A stretch of 56,746 nt of DNA from Bacteroidetes bacterium 47-18 (GCA_001897155.1 MKSF01000031.1:1-56746), one strand, 5' to 3'. Numbered from the stretch's first letter, positions 24,641 to 33,339 are shown. A program made the numbers and translations. Notes: a model not told the origin generated them from the letters alone.

Positions 24641-26728
24641 TTACTTAAAAAGTAACGTATTACGATCTGTATATATTGTATTAAAAGAATAAAAATTATC
24701 AAAAATTAAAGGTTTAAGTTTTTTGGGCAAAAAGTCTGTTTTCCAACAAGTATTCTCTTTAAATAAATCCGATAGTTCTCTGTCAATTTCTAGGTAATTT
24801 ATATTTGTTTCCGACATGTGTATTCTGTTGTTTTCTACTTCAGCATCAATATGATATACAAAGGAATTTGTAAAACTATAAATATAATCTATAACGCTAG
24901 GGTCATAGGTAAAAAAATCAGCATAATAAGCCTCAATAAATAATATTAGATTTGTACATAATTTCTCGCCTTTAGTTTCTGGAATTGGCGCTAGAATCGG
25001 TAAAGTCAAAAATGATTTCGCATGATTATTATCTATTTCTTCCGTAAGGTTAAAGTAATTTAAGATTTCCTCAAATTCAGATTCATTTTCTCGCGTTACT
25101 AGTGTTGGTAACCCACTTTTTATACTAAAGCCGACATTTCCTCTTCCAAAATCAAAGACTCTGCCTTGGCTACTTTTGACAATTTTTCCATTATAACCAA
25201 AATAAGGTGTAATTTGTTGAAAGCATTTCTTCGCATTAAAATCTATTACACGATGAAGTGAAAGCCTAAAAGGGAATTTATTTTCATATACATCATTCAG
25301 AGCCTTGTATAATTTTGATAAATAAACCTTTGTTATTTCAGATACATCTTTGGTGCAAAATTCGTATCTTCTTCGTTGGTTTTCATCTTTTATCCGAATT
25401 AAATCCGAATACTCAAATTGGGGTTCAACTATACCATGATTTTGACTATCTTCTTGAGCTTTTTTTATTTTCGCCAATTGTTCATTTTCTGATTTACTAA
25501 GTTTTAGTCCTTTCCAGACATGTCTACGATTTGTACCATATCGTTTTATTATTTGATAATTTTCTATATGATCATTAAATTCATTTTTTAAATACTCTTT
25601 TAGATCAATACCTCTTATTAAATAGTTATCATTAGCCCCTATGTCTAATTTTCCCGAAATATACTTTATCAGACCATATTCTTGGGCTATATATAATAGA
25701 AAAGCATTTAGCAAAGACATTTTATTTATATTAAATACTTTTTTAATATCTTTAAATCTCCCATGTAAATAGATTTTCCTATCAAATTTCTTCTTAACCA
25801 TTGCTTCTTTTATATATTCATAGTTATTGCTATTAATCTTTGTAAATTCATTATACAAAAAAACGTCATCTACAATTTTGCTTTTGGATTTATCTTTTAT
25901 TTCTTGAAGTATCTTTTTCAAATTATTGTATTTTGCCGGATGTGATCTTAAAATCGCAAATATTGTATTGTAATTGAAGCCCTCCATCATTAGTCTAAGA
26001 GAATCAGAAACTCCACCATCTCCGGTTCCTGATATTATTACACATTTGTTTTGCGCAACATTAATCAATTGTGCTACTGAATCATTTTCCCAGTAAGAAA
26101 TACCATTTTCTCTACCATATCCAATTGCATATATTATAATATCACAATGGTTGGGGTGCAACCCTTCTTTATCTTTAACACTTAATACTATCTTGTTTTC
26201 ATCTGCTGAATTCTCAACGGATATTTCTGTTGCATTTAGATAAGAATTAAAGGTCATATCCAATTCATTCTCAAACTCTTTAATGAAATCTTTTTCAATT
26301 TCTTCAAATTCATCAAGAATTTGTTTTACTACGTCATCAGCTGAATTACATTTCCAATTTAATACTGGCAATTCTGTAAATGGTAAAAATGCATTATCAT
26401 CTGGCCAATCATATATATATGGATGTAAAATTCTGATTGAGCACCCATGTTGTAGATGTAAATATTTTGATTCTTTCTCTGCAATTACCACTTTCATATT
26501 AGATTTCATAGCGGCAGCTGCAAATGTAATACCGGCAATTCCTCCACCTATTATACCTACAGTATCTCCCTTTTTTAATTTCTTGGTCTTTACTAACGCA
26601 AAGAAAATATTAAGTGCCCTAACTTGTTGTTTATATACAGTAATCCCATTTTGGTAAATTCCAATTAAATATTTCTGAGGACTTATCTTGAATAGAGATA
26701 AATACTCTTCATGTTTATCCAATGTCAT
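24641..26728 (-). CDS. Rossmann-fold FAD/NAD(P)-binding protein, large, unknown role
   Basis: This 695-residue protein has a dinucleotide-binding motif GIIGGGIAGITFAAAA near residues 58-73, followed by a strand ending in acidic AEKE, as in FAD-dependent oxidoreductases. Further segments include HPYIYDWPDD near 105, a second nucleotide-type strand IISGTGDGGVSD near 231, and IIYAIGYGRE. The C-terminal 350 residues have no recognised fold. The upstream part (KQQVRALNIFFAL) resembles an uncharacterised group of FAD-binding proteins known from scattered bacterial genomes. It is encoded in very AT-rich DNA inside the transfer region and paired with the degenerate RadC gene. Defence or stress sensing is only a guess from its position. 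Confidence 0.6.
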   Translation of the reverse strand: MTLDKHEEYLSLFKISPQKYLIGIYQNGITVYKQQVRALNIFFALVKTKKLKKGDTVGIIGGGIAGITFAAAAMKSNMKVVIAEKESKYLHLQHGCSIRILHPYIYDWPDDNAFLPFTELPVLNWKCNSADDVVKQILDEFEEIEKDFIKEFENELDMTFNSYLNATEISVENSADENKIVLSVKDKEGLHPNHCDIIIYAIGYGRENGISYWENDSVAQLINVAQNKCVIISGTGDGGVSDSLRLMMEGFNYNTIFAILRSHPAKYNNLKKILQEIKDKSKSKIVDDVFLYNEFTKINSNNYEYIKEAMVKKKFDRKIYLHGRFKDIKKVFNINKMSLLNAFLLYIAQEYGLIKYISGKLDIGANDNYLIRGIDLKEYLKNEFNDHIENYQIIKRYGTNRRHVWKGLKLSKSENEQLAKIKKAQEDSQNHGIVEPQFEYSDLIRIKDENQRRRYEFCTKDVSEITKVYLSKLYKALNDVYENKFPFRLSLHRVIDFNAKKCFQQITPYFGYNGKIVKSSQGRVFDFGRGNVGFSIKSGLPTLVTRENESEFEEILNYFNLTEEIDNNHAKSFLTLPILAPIPETKGEKLCTNLILFIEAYYADFFTYDPSVIDYIYSFTNSFVYHIDAEVENNRIHMSETNINYLEIDRELSDLFKENTCWKTDFLPKKLKPLIFDNFYSFNTIYTDRNTLLFK

Positions 26729-26888
26729 AAAAATAAATTTTCTATAATAAAAATATTACGTTTTTTAAATTTCATTTAACACATAAATATGTTTACCGTT
26801 ACTCAATATATTGTAAAATGGGAAATTATTACTTCTTATGCTCTTTACATTTTTAACACAAGGAATAGAAATGTTGCAATCAGACATC

Positions 26889-26910
26889 TCCCCTTAACAA
26901 AATAAGGGGA
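26889..26910 (-). terminator. Hairpin after the coupling-protein gene
   Basis: TCCCCTTA and TAAGGGGA pair around a six-base loop, ten bases past the coupling-protein stop codon. No T tail is visible on the minus strand, so its action as a terminator is uncertain. Confidence 0.4.
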
Positions 26911-26919
26911 TTTTTGTGT

Positions 26920-28710
26920 CTATTTAAAATAAGGGTTATCATCATAAAGAGGTTTGCCATCAACGATAAATACCGGCATTTCATAGTACGGCACTTTCCT
27001 GAAATAGGTCGGATGCTTGCCTCCGATAAAGGCAAAAATATTATCCACAGACCCCTGCATGATCTCGTCCGGCGTAAACAACTGGCGTTTCGTGGCCTGC
27101 GGGTTCTGGATTCCCCATGCGCCACGTTGGTAAATAACGTGCGAGGCTTGCCCCATTGTCTTGCTCACATAATCTGCCGTAAAATGGTCCGCGATAGAAA
27201 AGTAATGTTTGACCGCCGTATTGCCGATAAAGGTTTCCCAAGACTCCGAATAGTATTTTTTCAATTGTGAAAGGGATTGCAGGATCGGCCAGACCGTCAA
27301 ATTAAACCCTGCATAGGCGCCCATTGCCACTTCGATCTCGCTGATATAACCCAATGCGGCAAATTCATCGAGCAGGAACGTCACACGCTTATTGGGATTT
27401 CGCACCACGGCACGCATGGCCGTAGTCGTCACCAGACGCAGCCACCGCGCATGGCTTTGCATCTTGTCCGCAGGAATGATGATATAGAGCGTCACATTCC
27501 CGTTGGTGAGTTCCTTCGGGTCAAATTCAGATCGCAACGATTGCTGCAAGGCAGAGGATTTTAAAAAATCCGTGTTTTGCAATATGGTCGCCATCACGCT
27601 GGCATAGGTTTTATCGGACTTCATAAGCCCCAAAATCTCATTTGCCGTATTTCGGATAATACTGCCGTTGATTGTATCATCGACAGCCGACATATCGGCA
27701 ATAAGCTCATCCCACTCATTCGGCGCAAAGCGCACCCAGTTCCAGATCGTTGCCAGAGTACAGTCTTCTTTAGGTTGAGTAACAACAAGGTATAATATCA
27801 AACCTGTAAAAATAGCACGTGCCGTATCGGTAAAAAATTTATCCTTATCGTTCTTATCAACGGGAATAATCATTTCCGCGATGATCTGCACATCGTCGAT
27901 CAGGTTGATACTTGTCTTGTCCGCAAGAATATCCAAAGGATTATAGGACATCGGGCGGCCCAGCGCATCCGGGTGCAAATGCCAGGGATTCAGGATCACC
28001 ACCTTTTGTCCCAGCTCCCATTGCCGCCGCGCGGTAATGGCGGCATTTTCACCTTTCGGGTCGATGACGACCCATGAGCCCTGATAGTTACCCAACCCTA
28101 AAAGGTTAGGGATAATCAGGTTTGTGCCTTTCCCGCCACGTGTTCCGGCAACGGTCAGGATATGCCCACGGTCAGAAAACGTATAACCACCGCCGATATA
28201 AATACCCTCTTTCCCCCGGAATGGCCCCAGCTCTTCCTCCCGGGCCAGGCGGGCGGACCCGAACTTTCGCCCTTCAATCAGGTAATTGTGATAACCCACC
28301 CGCCAGCGGTTGAAAAAAGCAAAGACAATCAGCGACAGGATAAGGTTGACGCCTAAATAATAAAGCAGATAAATAACACTCTGGAAATCAATACCCAGAA
28401 CTTTAAAAATAATGAAGGTTACTAGGAAAAGAGCGATCCAGATCAGGACAGCTCCCGAGATCATCGCCACCCGGACGATGGGCAGCATCGGGGAAAAGAC
28501 CGGGAACATTTTTTTCGGGAACATAAAGCGTTTATACGCCCGGATATATCCCGCTAATGCCCCGATAAGGGTAATGGGTGTAAAAATGACACCTACCAAA
28601 AACACGATAATCCGTGATTTGGATTTTTTGCTTCGCTGGATCTGAAACAGCTCTTTGATTTCTTGCGGCGTAACCTTAAACAAGCTTTTCAGATTTTTTT
28701 CATGGCTCAT
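26920..28710 (-). CDS. VirD4/TraG-type conjugative coupling protein (T4CP)
   Basis: This 596-residue inner-membrane ATPase links the relaxosome to a type IV secretion channel. Hydrophobic helices near residues 25-50, 75-110 and 112-130 precede the cytoplasmic ATPase domain. Walker A is in VAGTRGGKGTNL near 197, Walker B in FLLDEFAALG near 420, and the C-terminal region has MGQASHVIYQRGAWG. No mating-pair genes belong to this element in the window, so it must use another system's channel. It is separated from the relaxase gene by the AT-rich cargo pair, although both are on the same strand and were probably neighbours originally. Confidence 0.9.
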   Translation of the reverse strand: MSHEKNLKSLFKVTPQEIKELFQIQRSKKSKSRIIVFLVGVIFTPITLIGALAGYIRAYKRFMFPKKMFPVFSPMLPIVRVAMISGAVLIWIALFLVTFIIFKVLGIDFQSVIYLLYYLGVNLILSLIVFAFFNRWRVGYHNYLIEGRKFGSARLAREEELGPFRGKEGIYIGGGYTFSDRGHILTVAGTRGGKGTNLIIPNLLGLGNYQGSWVVIDPKGENAAITARRQWELGQKVVILNPWHLHPDALGRPMSYNPLDILADKTSINLIDDVQIIAEMIIPVDKNDKDKFFTDTARAIFTGLILYLVVTQPKEDCTLATIWNWVRFAPNEWDELIADMSAVDDTINGSIIRNTANEILGLMKSDKTYASVMATILQNTDFLKSSALQQSLRSEFDPKELTNGNVTLYIIIPADKMQSHARWLRLVTTTAMRAVVRNPNKRVTFLLDEFAALGYISEIEVAMGAYAGFNLTVWPILQSLSQLKKYYSESWETFIGNTAVKHYFSIADHFTADYVSKTMGQASHVIYQRGAWGIQNPQATKRQLFTPDEIMQGSVDNIFAFIGGKHPTYFRKVPYYEMPVFIVDGKPLYDDNPYFK

Positions 28711-28819
28711 AAAATCTGTTCTAGGGTTTGCAAAAGAAATGTGAATATATATTTTATTATATTTGTATCAAAACAAATCCGAAATATTTTTTCTAATATT
28801 GTTCACAAATCGGGAGCAC

Positions 28820-28948
28820 TGCAACCAGGAACATAACATCATCCCCCTTTGTTTCTCCCACTGGTTGCAAGACATGGGCTGTCATACAAAAACAGTTTTT
28901 GTAATGACAACCCGCCTTGCAAGGGAGGATGAAAAATTTCCTCCCTTG
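28820..28948. other. Candidate origin of transfer (three inverted repeats)
   Basis: Between the divergent coupling-protein and mobC genes lie three inverted repeats in 129 bases. They are TGCAACCAG/CTGGTTGCA (28820-28828 and 28861-28869), a 14-pair hairpin with one bulge at 28880-28909 (TGTCAT...ATGACA), and CAAGGGAGGA/TCCTCCCTTG (28920-28929 and 28939-28948). On the minus strand the last one includes CATCCTCC, close to the P-type nic core YATCCTGY. Position beside mobC and relaxase genes supports oriT. Confidence 0.5.
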
Positions 28949-28979
28949 ACCCTCCCGAACAGATAAAAATCCGGCATAT

Positions 28980-29354
28980 ATGGCACGTCCTAAGAAATCG
29001 GAAAGCGAACAAAAGCGGTGTATTATCCAGTTCCGAACCACTCCCGATGAGAAGCTTCAGTTTGAACAGCTTGCATACGAAGCAGGGCTGACGCTATCCG
29101 ATTTTATAAAAAAGCAGATTTTATCCAAGTCGCCGAAACATAAAAAAGCCACACCCGACAGAGCCGCCCTGATAAGAGGACTCGCGGAACTCGGCAAAAT
29201 TGGCAGTAATGTGAACCAGATCGCAAAAGATATTAACCGCCAGAGAAAAGAAGGGGTCACCCCGACCGTTCCCGCTTACATTATCGAAACAGCCCTGCAC
29301 GGCATCGCCATGCTGACCGCCCATTTACGCAAAGAGCTGGATGATGGTCATTAG
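28980..29354 (+). CDS. mobC: Mobilization accessory protein MobC
   Basis: This 124-residue relaxosome protein starts with a basic ribbon-helix-helix-type region (CIIQFRTTPDEKLQFEQLAYEAGLTL) that binds oriT. The C-terminal part holds the MobC signature ELGKIGSNVNQIAKDINRQ. MobC proteins help melt oriT for a MobP/MobQ-type relaxase rather than for MobF. Its stop overlaps the start of a relaxase gene of which only 23 codons remain. The oriT-like repeats lie directly upstream. Confidence 0.85.
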   Translation: MARPKKSESEQKRCIIQFRTTPDEKLQFEQLAYEAGLTLSDFIKKQILSKSPKHKKATPDRAALIRGLAELGKIGSNVNQIAKDINRQRKEGVTPTVPAYIIETALHGIAMLTAHLRKELDDGH

Positions 29355-29415
29355 GGGCAAATCACGGGGAAACGGGCGACAACTGGCGCAGTATCTTTTG
29401 GATAAAAAAGATTAG
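29344..29415 (+). pseudogene. N-terminal remnant of a relaxase (MobP/MobQ type)
   Basis: The frame overlaps the mobC stop by 11 bases, as relaxase genes usually do. It begins MVIRGKSRGNGRQLAQYLLD, the typical start of relaxase/mobilization nucleases, including the conserved basic-Gly-rich patch. It ends after 23 codons, where the sequence becomes AT-rich and leads to the IntDOT-type integrase. The rest of the gene is absent, which points to truncation by insertion of the second element. Confidence 0.65.
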
Positions 29416-29430
29416 TAAAAAGCAAAAGTA

Positions 29431-29454
29431 AGCAAAACGGTTAGAACCTTTGCT
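29431..29454. repeat. Imperfect inverted repeat near the left end of the CTnDOT-like element
   Basis: AGCAAAACGGTT and AACCTTTGCT form an imperfect palindrome; 29444-29453 (GAACCTTTGC) differs at one base from the GTAnnTTTGC core used by CTnDOT. It lies just after the truncated relaxase and 211 bases before the integrase, where attL would be expected. Confidence 0.4.
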
Positions 29455-29664
29455 ATACAATGCTTTATAAAATAGTAGTCTTGGTTTGGAACTCGGTGTC
29501 TGATAGGTTTTGGGCTTAAAATGACAAGGTTAGGTTACTAATTCGTTACCGATTGACAAAGGTAACAGCATAGCTTAACTGATTACATTTCAGTCTTTTG
29601 CACCCTTTTCTCTATTTCCTTGTAACTCAATGTAATTTAATTTTAAACATTAAACATTTGAGTT

Positions 29665-30918
29665 ATGGAGCAGACAAAAAAATCGACGTTCAAACTGCTT
29701 TTCTATTTGAAAAAGAACGAACTGAAAAAGAATGGTAACGCCCCGATTATGGCACGTATTACCATTGATGGAACAGCTAAAACTTTGGGAACAAAGTTAG
29801 AAATTGACCCTAACAATTGGGATTTAAAATACGGAAGAGTTGAAGGCAAGAGTGCCACAGCTTTGAGCATTAACAAAAAGCTGGACAACATACGTGGGCG
29901 TATCGACAAAATATACGAAGATATGCTGAAGCACGAGGGCTTTGCAACCGCACAGAAAGTAAAACTTTCGTTTTTGGGTGTTGGTGTAATGGATGATGCC
30001 ATATTGAAAGTTTTCAACGACCAAAATGAGGATTTTAAAAAGTTGGTCGAAAAAGAAGAACGGTCTGAAAGTACCTATAATAAGTACATCACAGTTTACA
30101 ATCATCTTACCACATTTATAAAAGAACGCTATCATCGTGATGATATGGCTTTTCGGGAATTGACTGCCGATTTTATCCGTGAGTTTGATTTTTACCTCCG
30201 GTACGATTTACAGTGTGCACATAATACGGTTTGGGTTTACACAATGCCTGTATTAAGTCTGGTGGAATTAGCTATTAAGAAAGGCTTGATACGTGATAAT
30301 CCGTTTCAGGATTACGAAATCAGTATGGAAGAAACCGACAGGGGTTATATTCTTAAAGAAGACGTTGAGAAACTAATGTTATCCAAAGCACCGCACCCAC
30401 GTTATGAAGTTGTAAAAGACCTGTTTATTTTCAGTTGTTTCACCGGGCTTGCTTATGCCGATATTAAAAAACTGACAAGGAACAATATTCAATCATTCTT
30501 TGACGGTCATCAGTGGATTATCAGTCGGAGAAAGAAATCAGATGTCGCTTCCAATGTTCGGTTAATGGAAATCCCGAAACGTATCATTGAAAAATATCAA
30601 GGTACGACAAGGAATGAATTTATCTTTCCGGTTCCGACCAATGCGACCTGCAATACTCACGTCGGTAAATTAATTGAAAAAGCAGAAATCATTACGGAGC
30701 AGAAAATTACCTTTCATACGGCAAGGCATACTTTCGGAACAATGTTCTTAACAGAGGGTGTACCGCTTGAAAGCCTTAGCAAAATGATGGGGCATAAAAA
30801 TATTTCTACTACACAGATTTATGCAAAGATTACCAGCCAAAAAATCAGCAGGGATATGGATTTGGTTTCGCCTAACTTTAAGGCTATGGAAGATGCGTTT
30901 TTAACGGTAGCTATTTAA
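29665..30918 (+). CDS. IntDOT-like tyrosine recombinase of a conjugative transposon
   Basis: This 417-residue integrase opens with an arm-binding domain (residues about 8-95, STFKLLFYLKKNELKKNG, MARITIDGTAKTLGTKL), like IntDOT. A core-binding region and a catalytic domain with HTARHTFGTMFL, MMGHKNISTTQIYAKI follow. As in IntDOT, the first catalytic Arg is missing: the box reads CFTGLAYADIKKL. The gene is transcribed into the element from its left end and is followed by a strong terminator. It should catalyse integration and excision of the element that fills the rest of the window. Confidence 0.9.
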   Translation: MEQTKKSTFKLLFYLKKNELKKNGNAPIMARITIDGTAKTLGTKLEIDPNNWDLKYGRVEGKSATALSINKKLDNIRGRIDKIYEDMLKHEGFATAQKVKLSFLGVGVMDDAILKVFNDQNEDFKKLVEKEERSESTYNKYITVYNHLTTFIKERYHRDDMAFRELTADFIREFDFYLRYDLQCAHNTVWVYTMPVLSLVELAIKKGLIRDNPFQDYEISMEETDRGYILKEDVEKLMLSKAPHPRYEVVKDLFIFSCFTGLAYADIKKLTRNNIQSFFDGHQWIISRRKKSDVASNVRLMEIPKRIIEKYQGTTRNEFIFPVPTNATCNTHVGKLIEKAEIITEQKITFHTARHTFGTMFLTEGVPLESLSKMMGHKNISTTQIYAKITSQKISRDMDLVSPNFKAMEDAFLTVAI

Positions 30919-30942
30919 TTAAATCCAACACAACTTATAGAA

Positions 30943-30969
30943 CAGAGCTTGAGGGCTCTGTTTTTTTTT
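30943..30969 (+). terminator. Intrinsic terminator after the integrase
   Basis: The stem CAGAGC/GCTCTG (30943-30948 and 30955-30960) with a six-base loop is followed by nine T residues, 24 bases past the integrase stop. Confidence 0.9.
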
Positions 30970-31568
30970 GCCCAAACTTTTTGATAGCCAAAGCACATTT
31001 ACCGCTTTCCTATTCCCTCACTGTAAAAGAGCTTTTTCGGCTACTTCTGAAACAGCCATTTGAAAAATGCCCTACCTACGCTACTACCATTTACAGCATT
31101 TTTAAAATCCCTGGTAAGGTGGCTCTCAAAGCCACACAGTAAAAAAACATTTATCAATCCAGCTTATTGGAAGTGTTATTTCAAATCACGACGAACCATT
31201 CTCCAATGCCATCTTCTTAGGCTTCCACAATAGTTTTTATCCAAAGTACCGTATGCTTTTTTGTCCCATTTCAAGAGCAAAGGTATTTCCGTGTTCTTAA
31301 CGCCGACAAAAGGTCACGCAAGTTTGGAAAAAAATCTCCACCCCTTGGGTAGTATTTGTTTTCCAAAACCTTGTGTCGGCTAAACACGAACCTTTTATGC
31401 TCGTGAAACGAAACATAGCATACTCCGGCTCTTTAGACGAATAAAAAAAATGTCAGATACGAAGATTAAAAGCATTGAAAATGGTAATGAAACGAAACAG
31501 CACCTCCTCTCATTGCCGAATAAATCAAAAAAAATCAAATCGAAATCAATAACTAAAAATCAAAGAAG
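30970..31568. other. Long non-coding region upstream of ssb
   Basis: About 600 bases without a credible gene. They contain a small hairpin GTGGCT/AGCCAC (31119-31135), a long imperfect stem (31302-31380) and a CACGA/TCGTG hairpin (31385-31405). The region may be a long leader for the ssb-PRTRC operon or an element control region. Confidence 0.5.
31302..31380. ncRNA. Candidate structured element (long imperfect stem)
   Basis: GCCGACAAAAGG (31302-31313) pairs with CCTTGTGTCGGC (31369-31380) at 11 of 12 positions. TTTGGAAAA (31323-31331) pairs with TTTTCCAAA (31359-31367) perfectly. The apical part includes ACCCCTTGGGT. The nested pairing argues for a folded RNA or a DNA cruciform. No known family is recognised. 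Confidence 0.4.
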
Positions 31569-31961
31569 ATGAACATCACAGGAAGACTGACAAGAAATGC
31601 GGAAGTACGCACATTGTCGAACGAAAAACAGGTAGTAAACTTTTCAGTAGCGGTAAACGACAGCTACAAGAACAAGCAGGGCGAACGAGTAGAGCAAACC
31701 ACCTACTTCGATTGTGCCTATTGGATAAGTGCAAACGTGGCAAGGCTACTGACAAAAGGCACTTTGGTAGAACTCACAGGGCGTGTAAGTCCGAGAGCGT
31801 GGGTAAACAAGGACGGAGAAGCAAGGGCAGGTTTAAATTTTCATACCTCGAATATCAAACTGCACGGAGGTGGCAACAGAGTCGAAACCGTACAGGCTAC
31901 TGCACAATCTGAAAGCAACGGATTTACAGCAGAGGGAACAGAGGACGACCTACCATTCTAA
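31569..31961 (+). CDS. ssb: Single-stranded DNA-binding protein
   Basis: This 130-residue OB-fold protein has the SSB core: the N-terminal MNITGRLTRNAEVRTL, the FSVAVNDSYKNKQGE strand, and TYFDCAYWISANVARLLTKGTLVELTGR split over two strands. The acidic tail ends DDLPF, the contact site for replication partners. Mobile-element SSBs protect single-stranded DNA during transfer. It heads the plus-strand operon that continues through the PRTRC cassette, 42 bases before the DUF932 gene. Confidence 0.92.
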   Translation: MNITGRLTRNAEVRTLSNEKQVVNFSVAVNDSYKNKQGERVEQTTYFDCAYWISANVARLLTKGTLVELTGRVSPRAWVNKDGEARAGLNFHTSNIKLHGGGNRVETVQATAQSESNGFTAEGTEDDLPF

Positions 31962-32003
31962 AACAACAATTCAATCAATTTTTAACATCAAAATTTTATC
32001 AAA

Positions 32004-33077
32004 ATGGCACATAATATCAATTTCAACGAGAAAACAGGAAAGCACAGTTTCTTTTCAGTACAGCAAAAAGCGTGGCACGGTTTGGGGCAAATCGTAGAGC
32101 AATACCCGACAAGCGAGGAAGCTATAAAACACGCAGGGTTAGATTACGAGGTCGTGAAATCCCCACTGTTTACCAAAGGTTCGGGCATTATCGAAACAGC
32201 CAACGGCATAGAAATAGGCAGTAGTGAATTGGAAGTACCTAACTATTTCGCCAACATACGCACCGATAACAATACAGTATTGGGCGTGGTGGGTAAAGAT
32301 TACCATATCGTACAAAATCGTGAAGCCTTTAATTTCTTTGATGCTATCGTAGGCGGTGGCGAGGGTATTCTATACGAAACCGCAGGGGCATTGGGCAACG
32401 GAGAACGCATTTTTATCACAGCAAAATTGCCCGACTATATCCGTGTAGGTAATGGAGATGATGTAACGGAAAAATACATTTTCCTTACCACTTCGCACGA
32501 TGGTAGCGGAAGTATTACCGCAGCGTTTACACCTATCCGTATCGTTTGCCAAAACACCTTAAACGCTTCATTGCGGAATATGACCAATGTAGTCCGTATC
32601 AAGCACACTTCGGGTGCAAAACAGCGTATTGAGAACGCCCACAAGATTATGGGGCTTGCCAACACTTTGAGCAACCAATTAGAGGGCATTTTCAACGAGT
32701 GGACGAAAGTCAAGGTAACAGACCGTGAGGTTAGAAAGTTAATCCAATTGGCACTTTGTCCCAACAAGGAAACGCTTGACCTTATCAAAAAAGGTGCGGA
32801 AGATGAAATTTCCACCGTATTTAAAAACGTGGTTGATAACGCTTTTACCTATGCGATGATAAGCGACACGCAGAAAATGGACACGACCAAAGGCACATTG
32901 TTCGGTGCTTATAATGCGGTTACAGGCTACTATCAGAATGTAAGGAACTACAAAGACGATGAAGCCAAGTTGCAGAGTATTGTATTGGGTGGAACTGCCC
33001 AACTCAAATCGCAAAAAGCATTTGAATTGTGTACCGACTTTGCTTTGGACGGTGCGGAAATCCTAAACCTTAATTAA
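32004..33077 (+). CDS. DUF932 phage/plasmid-like protein
   Basis: This 357-residue protein belongs to the DUF932 group. Typical parts are the start MAHNINFNEKTGKHSFFS, AWHGLGQIVEQYPTSEEA, VVGKDYHIVQNREAFNFFD, and TTSHDGSGSITAAFTPIRIVC split over several strands, followed by a long C-terminal helical part. The family is common on Bacteroidota conjugative elements and some phages and has no established role; it may relate to plasmid copy or DNA handling. It sits between ssb and two small genes. Confidence 0.85.
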   Translation: MAHNINFNEKTGKHSFFSVQQKAWHGLGQIVEQYPTSEEAIKHAGLDYEVVKSPLFTKGSGIIETANGIEIGSSELEVPNYFANIRTDNNTVLGVVGKDYHIVQNREAFNFFDAIVGGGEGILYETAGALGNGERIFITAKLPDYIRVGNGDDVTEKYIFLTTSHDGSGSITAAFTPIRIVCQNTLNASLRNMTNVVRIKHTSGAKQRIENAHKIMGLANTLSNQLEGIFNEWTKVKVTDREVRKLIQLALCPNKETLDLIKKGAEDEISTVFKNVVDNAFTYAMISDTQKMDTTKGTLFGAYNAVTGYYQNVRNYKDDEAKLQSIVLGGTAQLKSQKAFELCTDFALDGAEILNLN

Positions 33078-33127
33078 ATAACTATAGGCTACCGCCTTAA
33101 TCGGTGGTAGCCTACTAAAAAAAAATT

Positions 33128-33319
33128 ATGAAAGCGACAACAATAGAGGAAGCAAAAAGTCTGGCGAGAGCCAAGAGCCTTGAAAAGAAGCACAAGGACG
33201 AGAGCATATTCATTATTTACTGCAATCGGACAGAGTATTTCTATATAGATACGGACGGCTTAATACGCCTTTGGGAAAAGTCGCACGGCTACTATGTAAA
33301 TGGAGTTTACACGGCATAA
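33128..33319 (+). CDS. Small hypothetical protein
   Basis: A 63-residue charged protein (IEEAKSLARAKSLEKKHKDE, then IFIIYCNRTEYFYIDTDGLI). It has no signal peptide or known domain. It lies in the ssb-PRTRC operon with short spacing on both sides. Confidence 0.6.
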   Translation: MKATTIEEAKSLARAKSLEKKHKDESIFIIYCNRTEYFYIDTDGLIRLWEKSHGYYVNGVYTA

Positions 33320-33339
33320 AAATCAAAATCTTAACAGCA

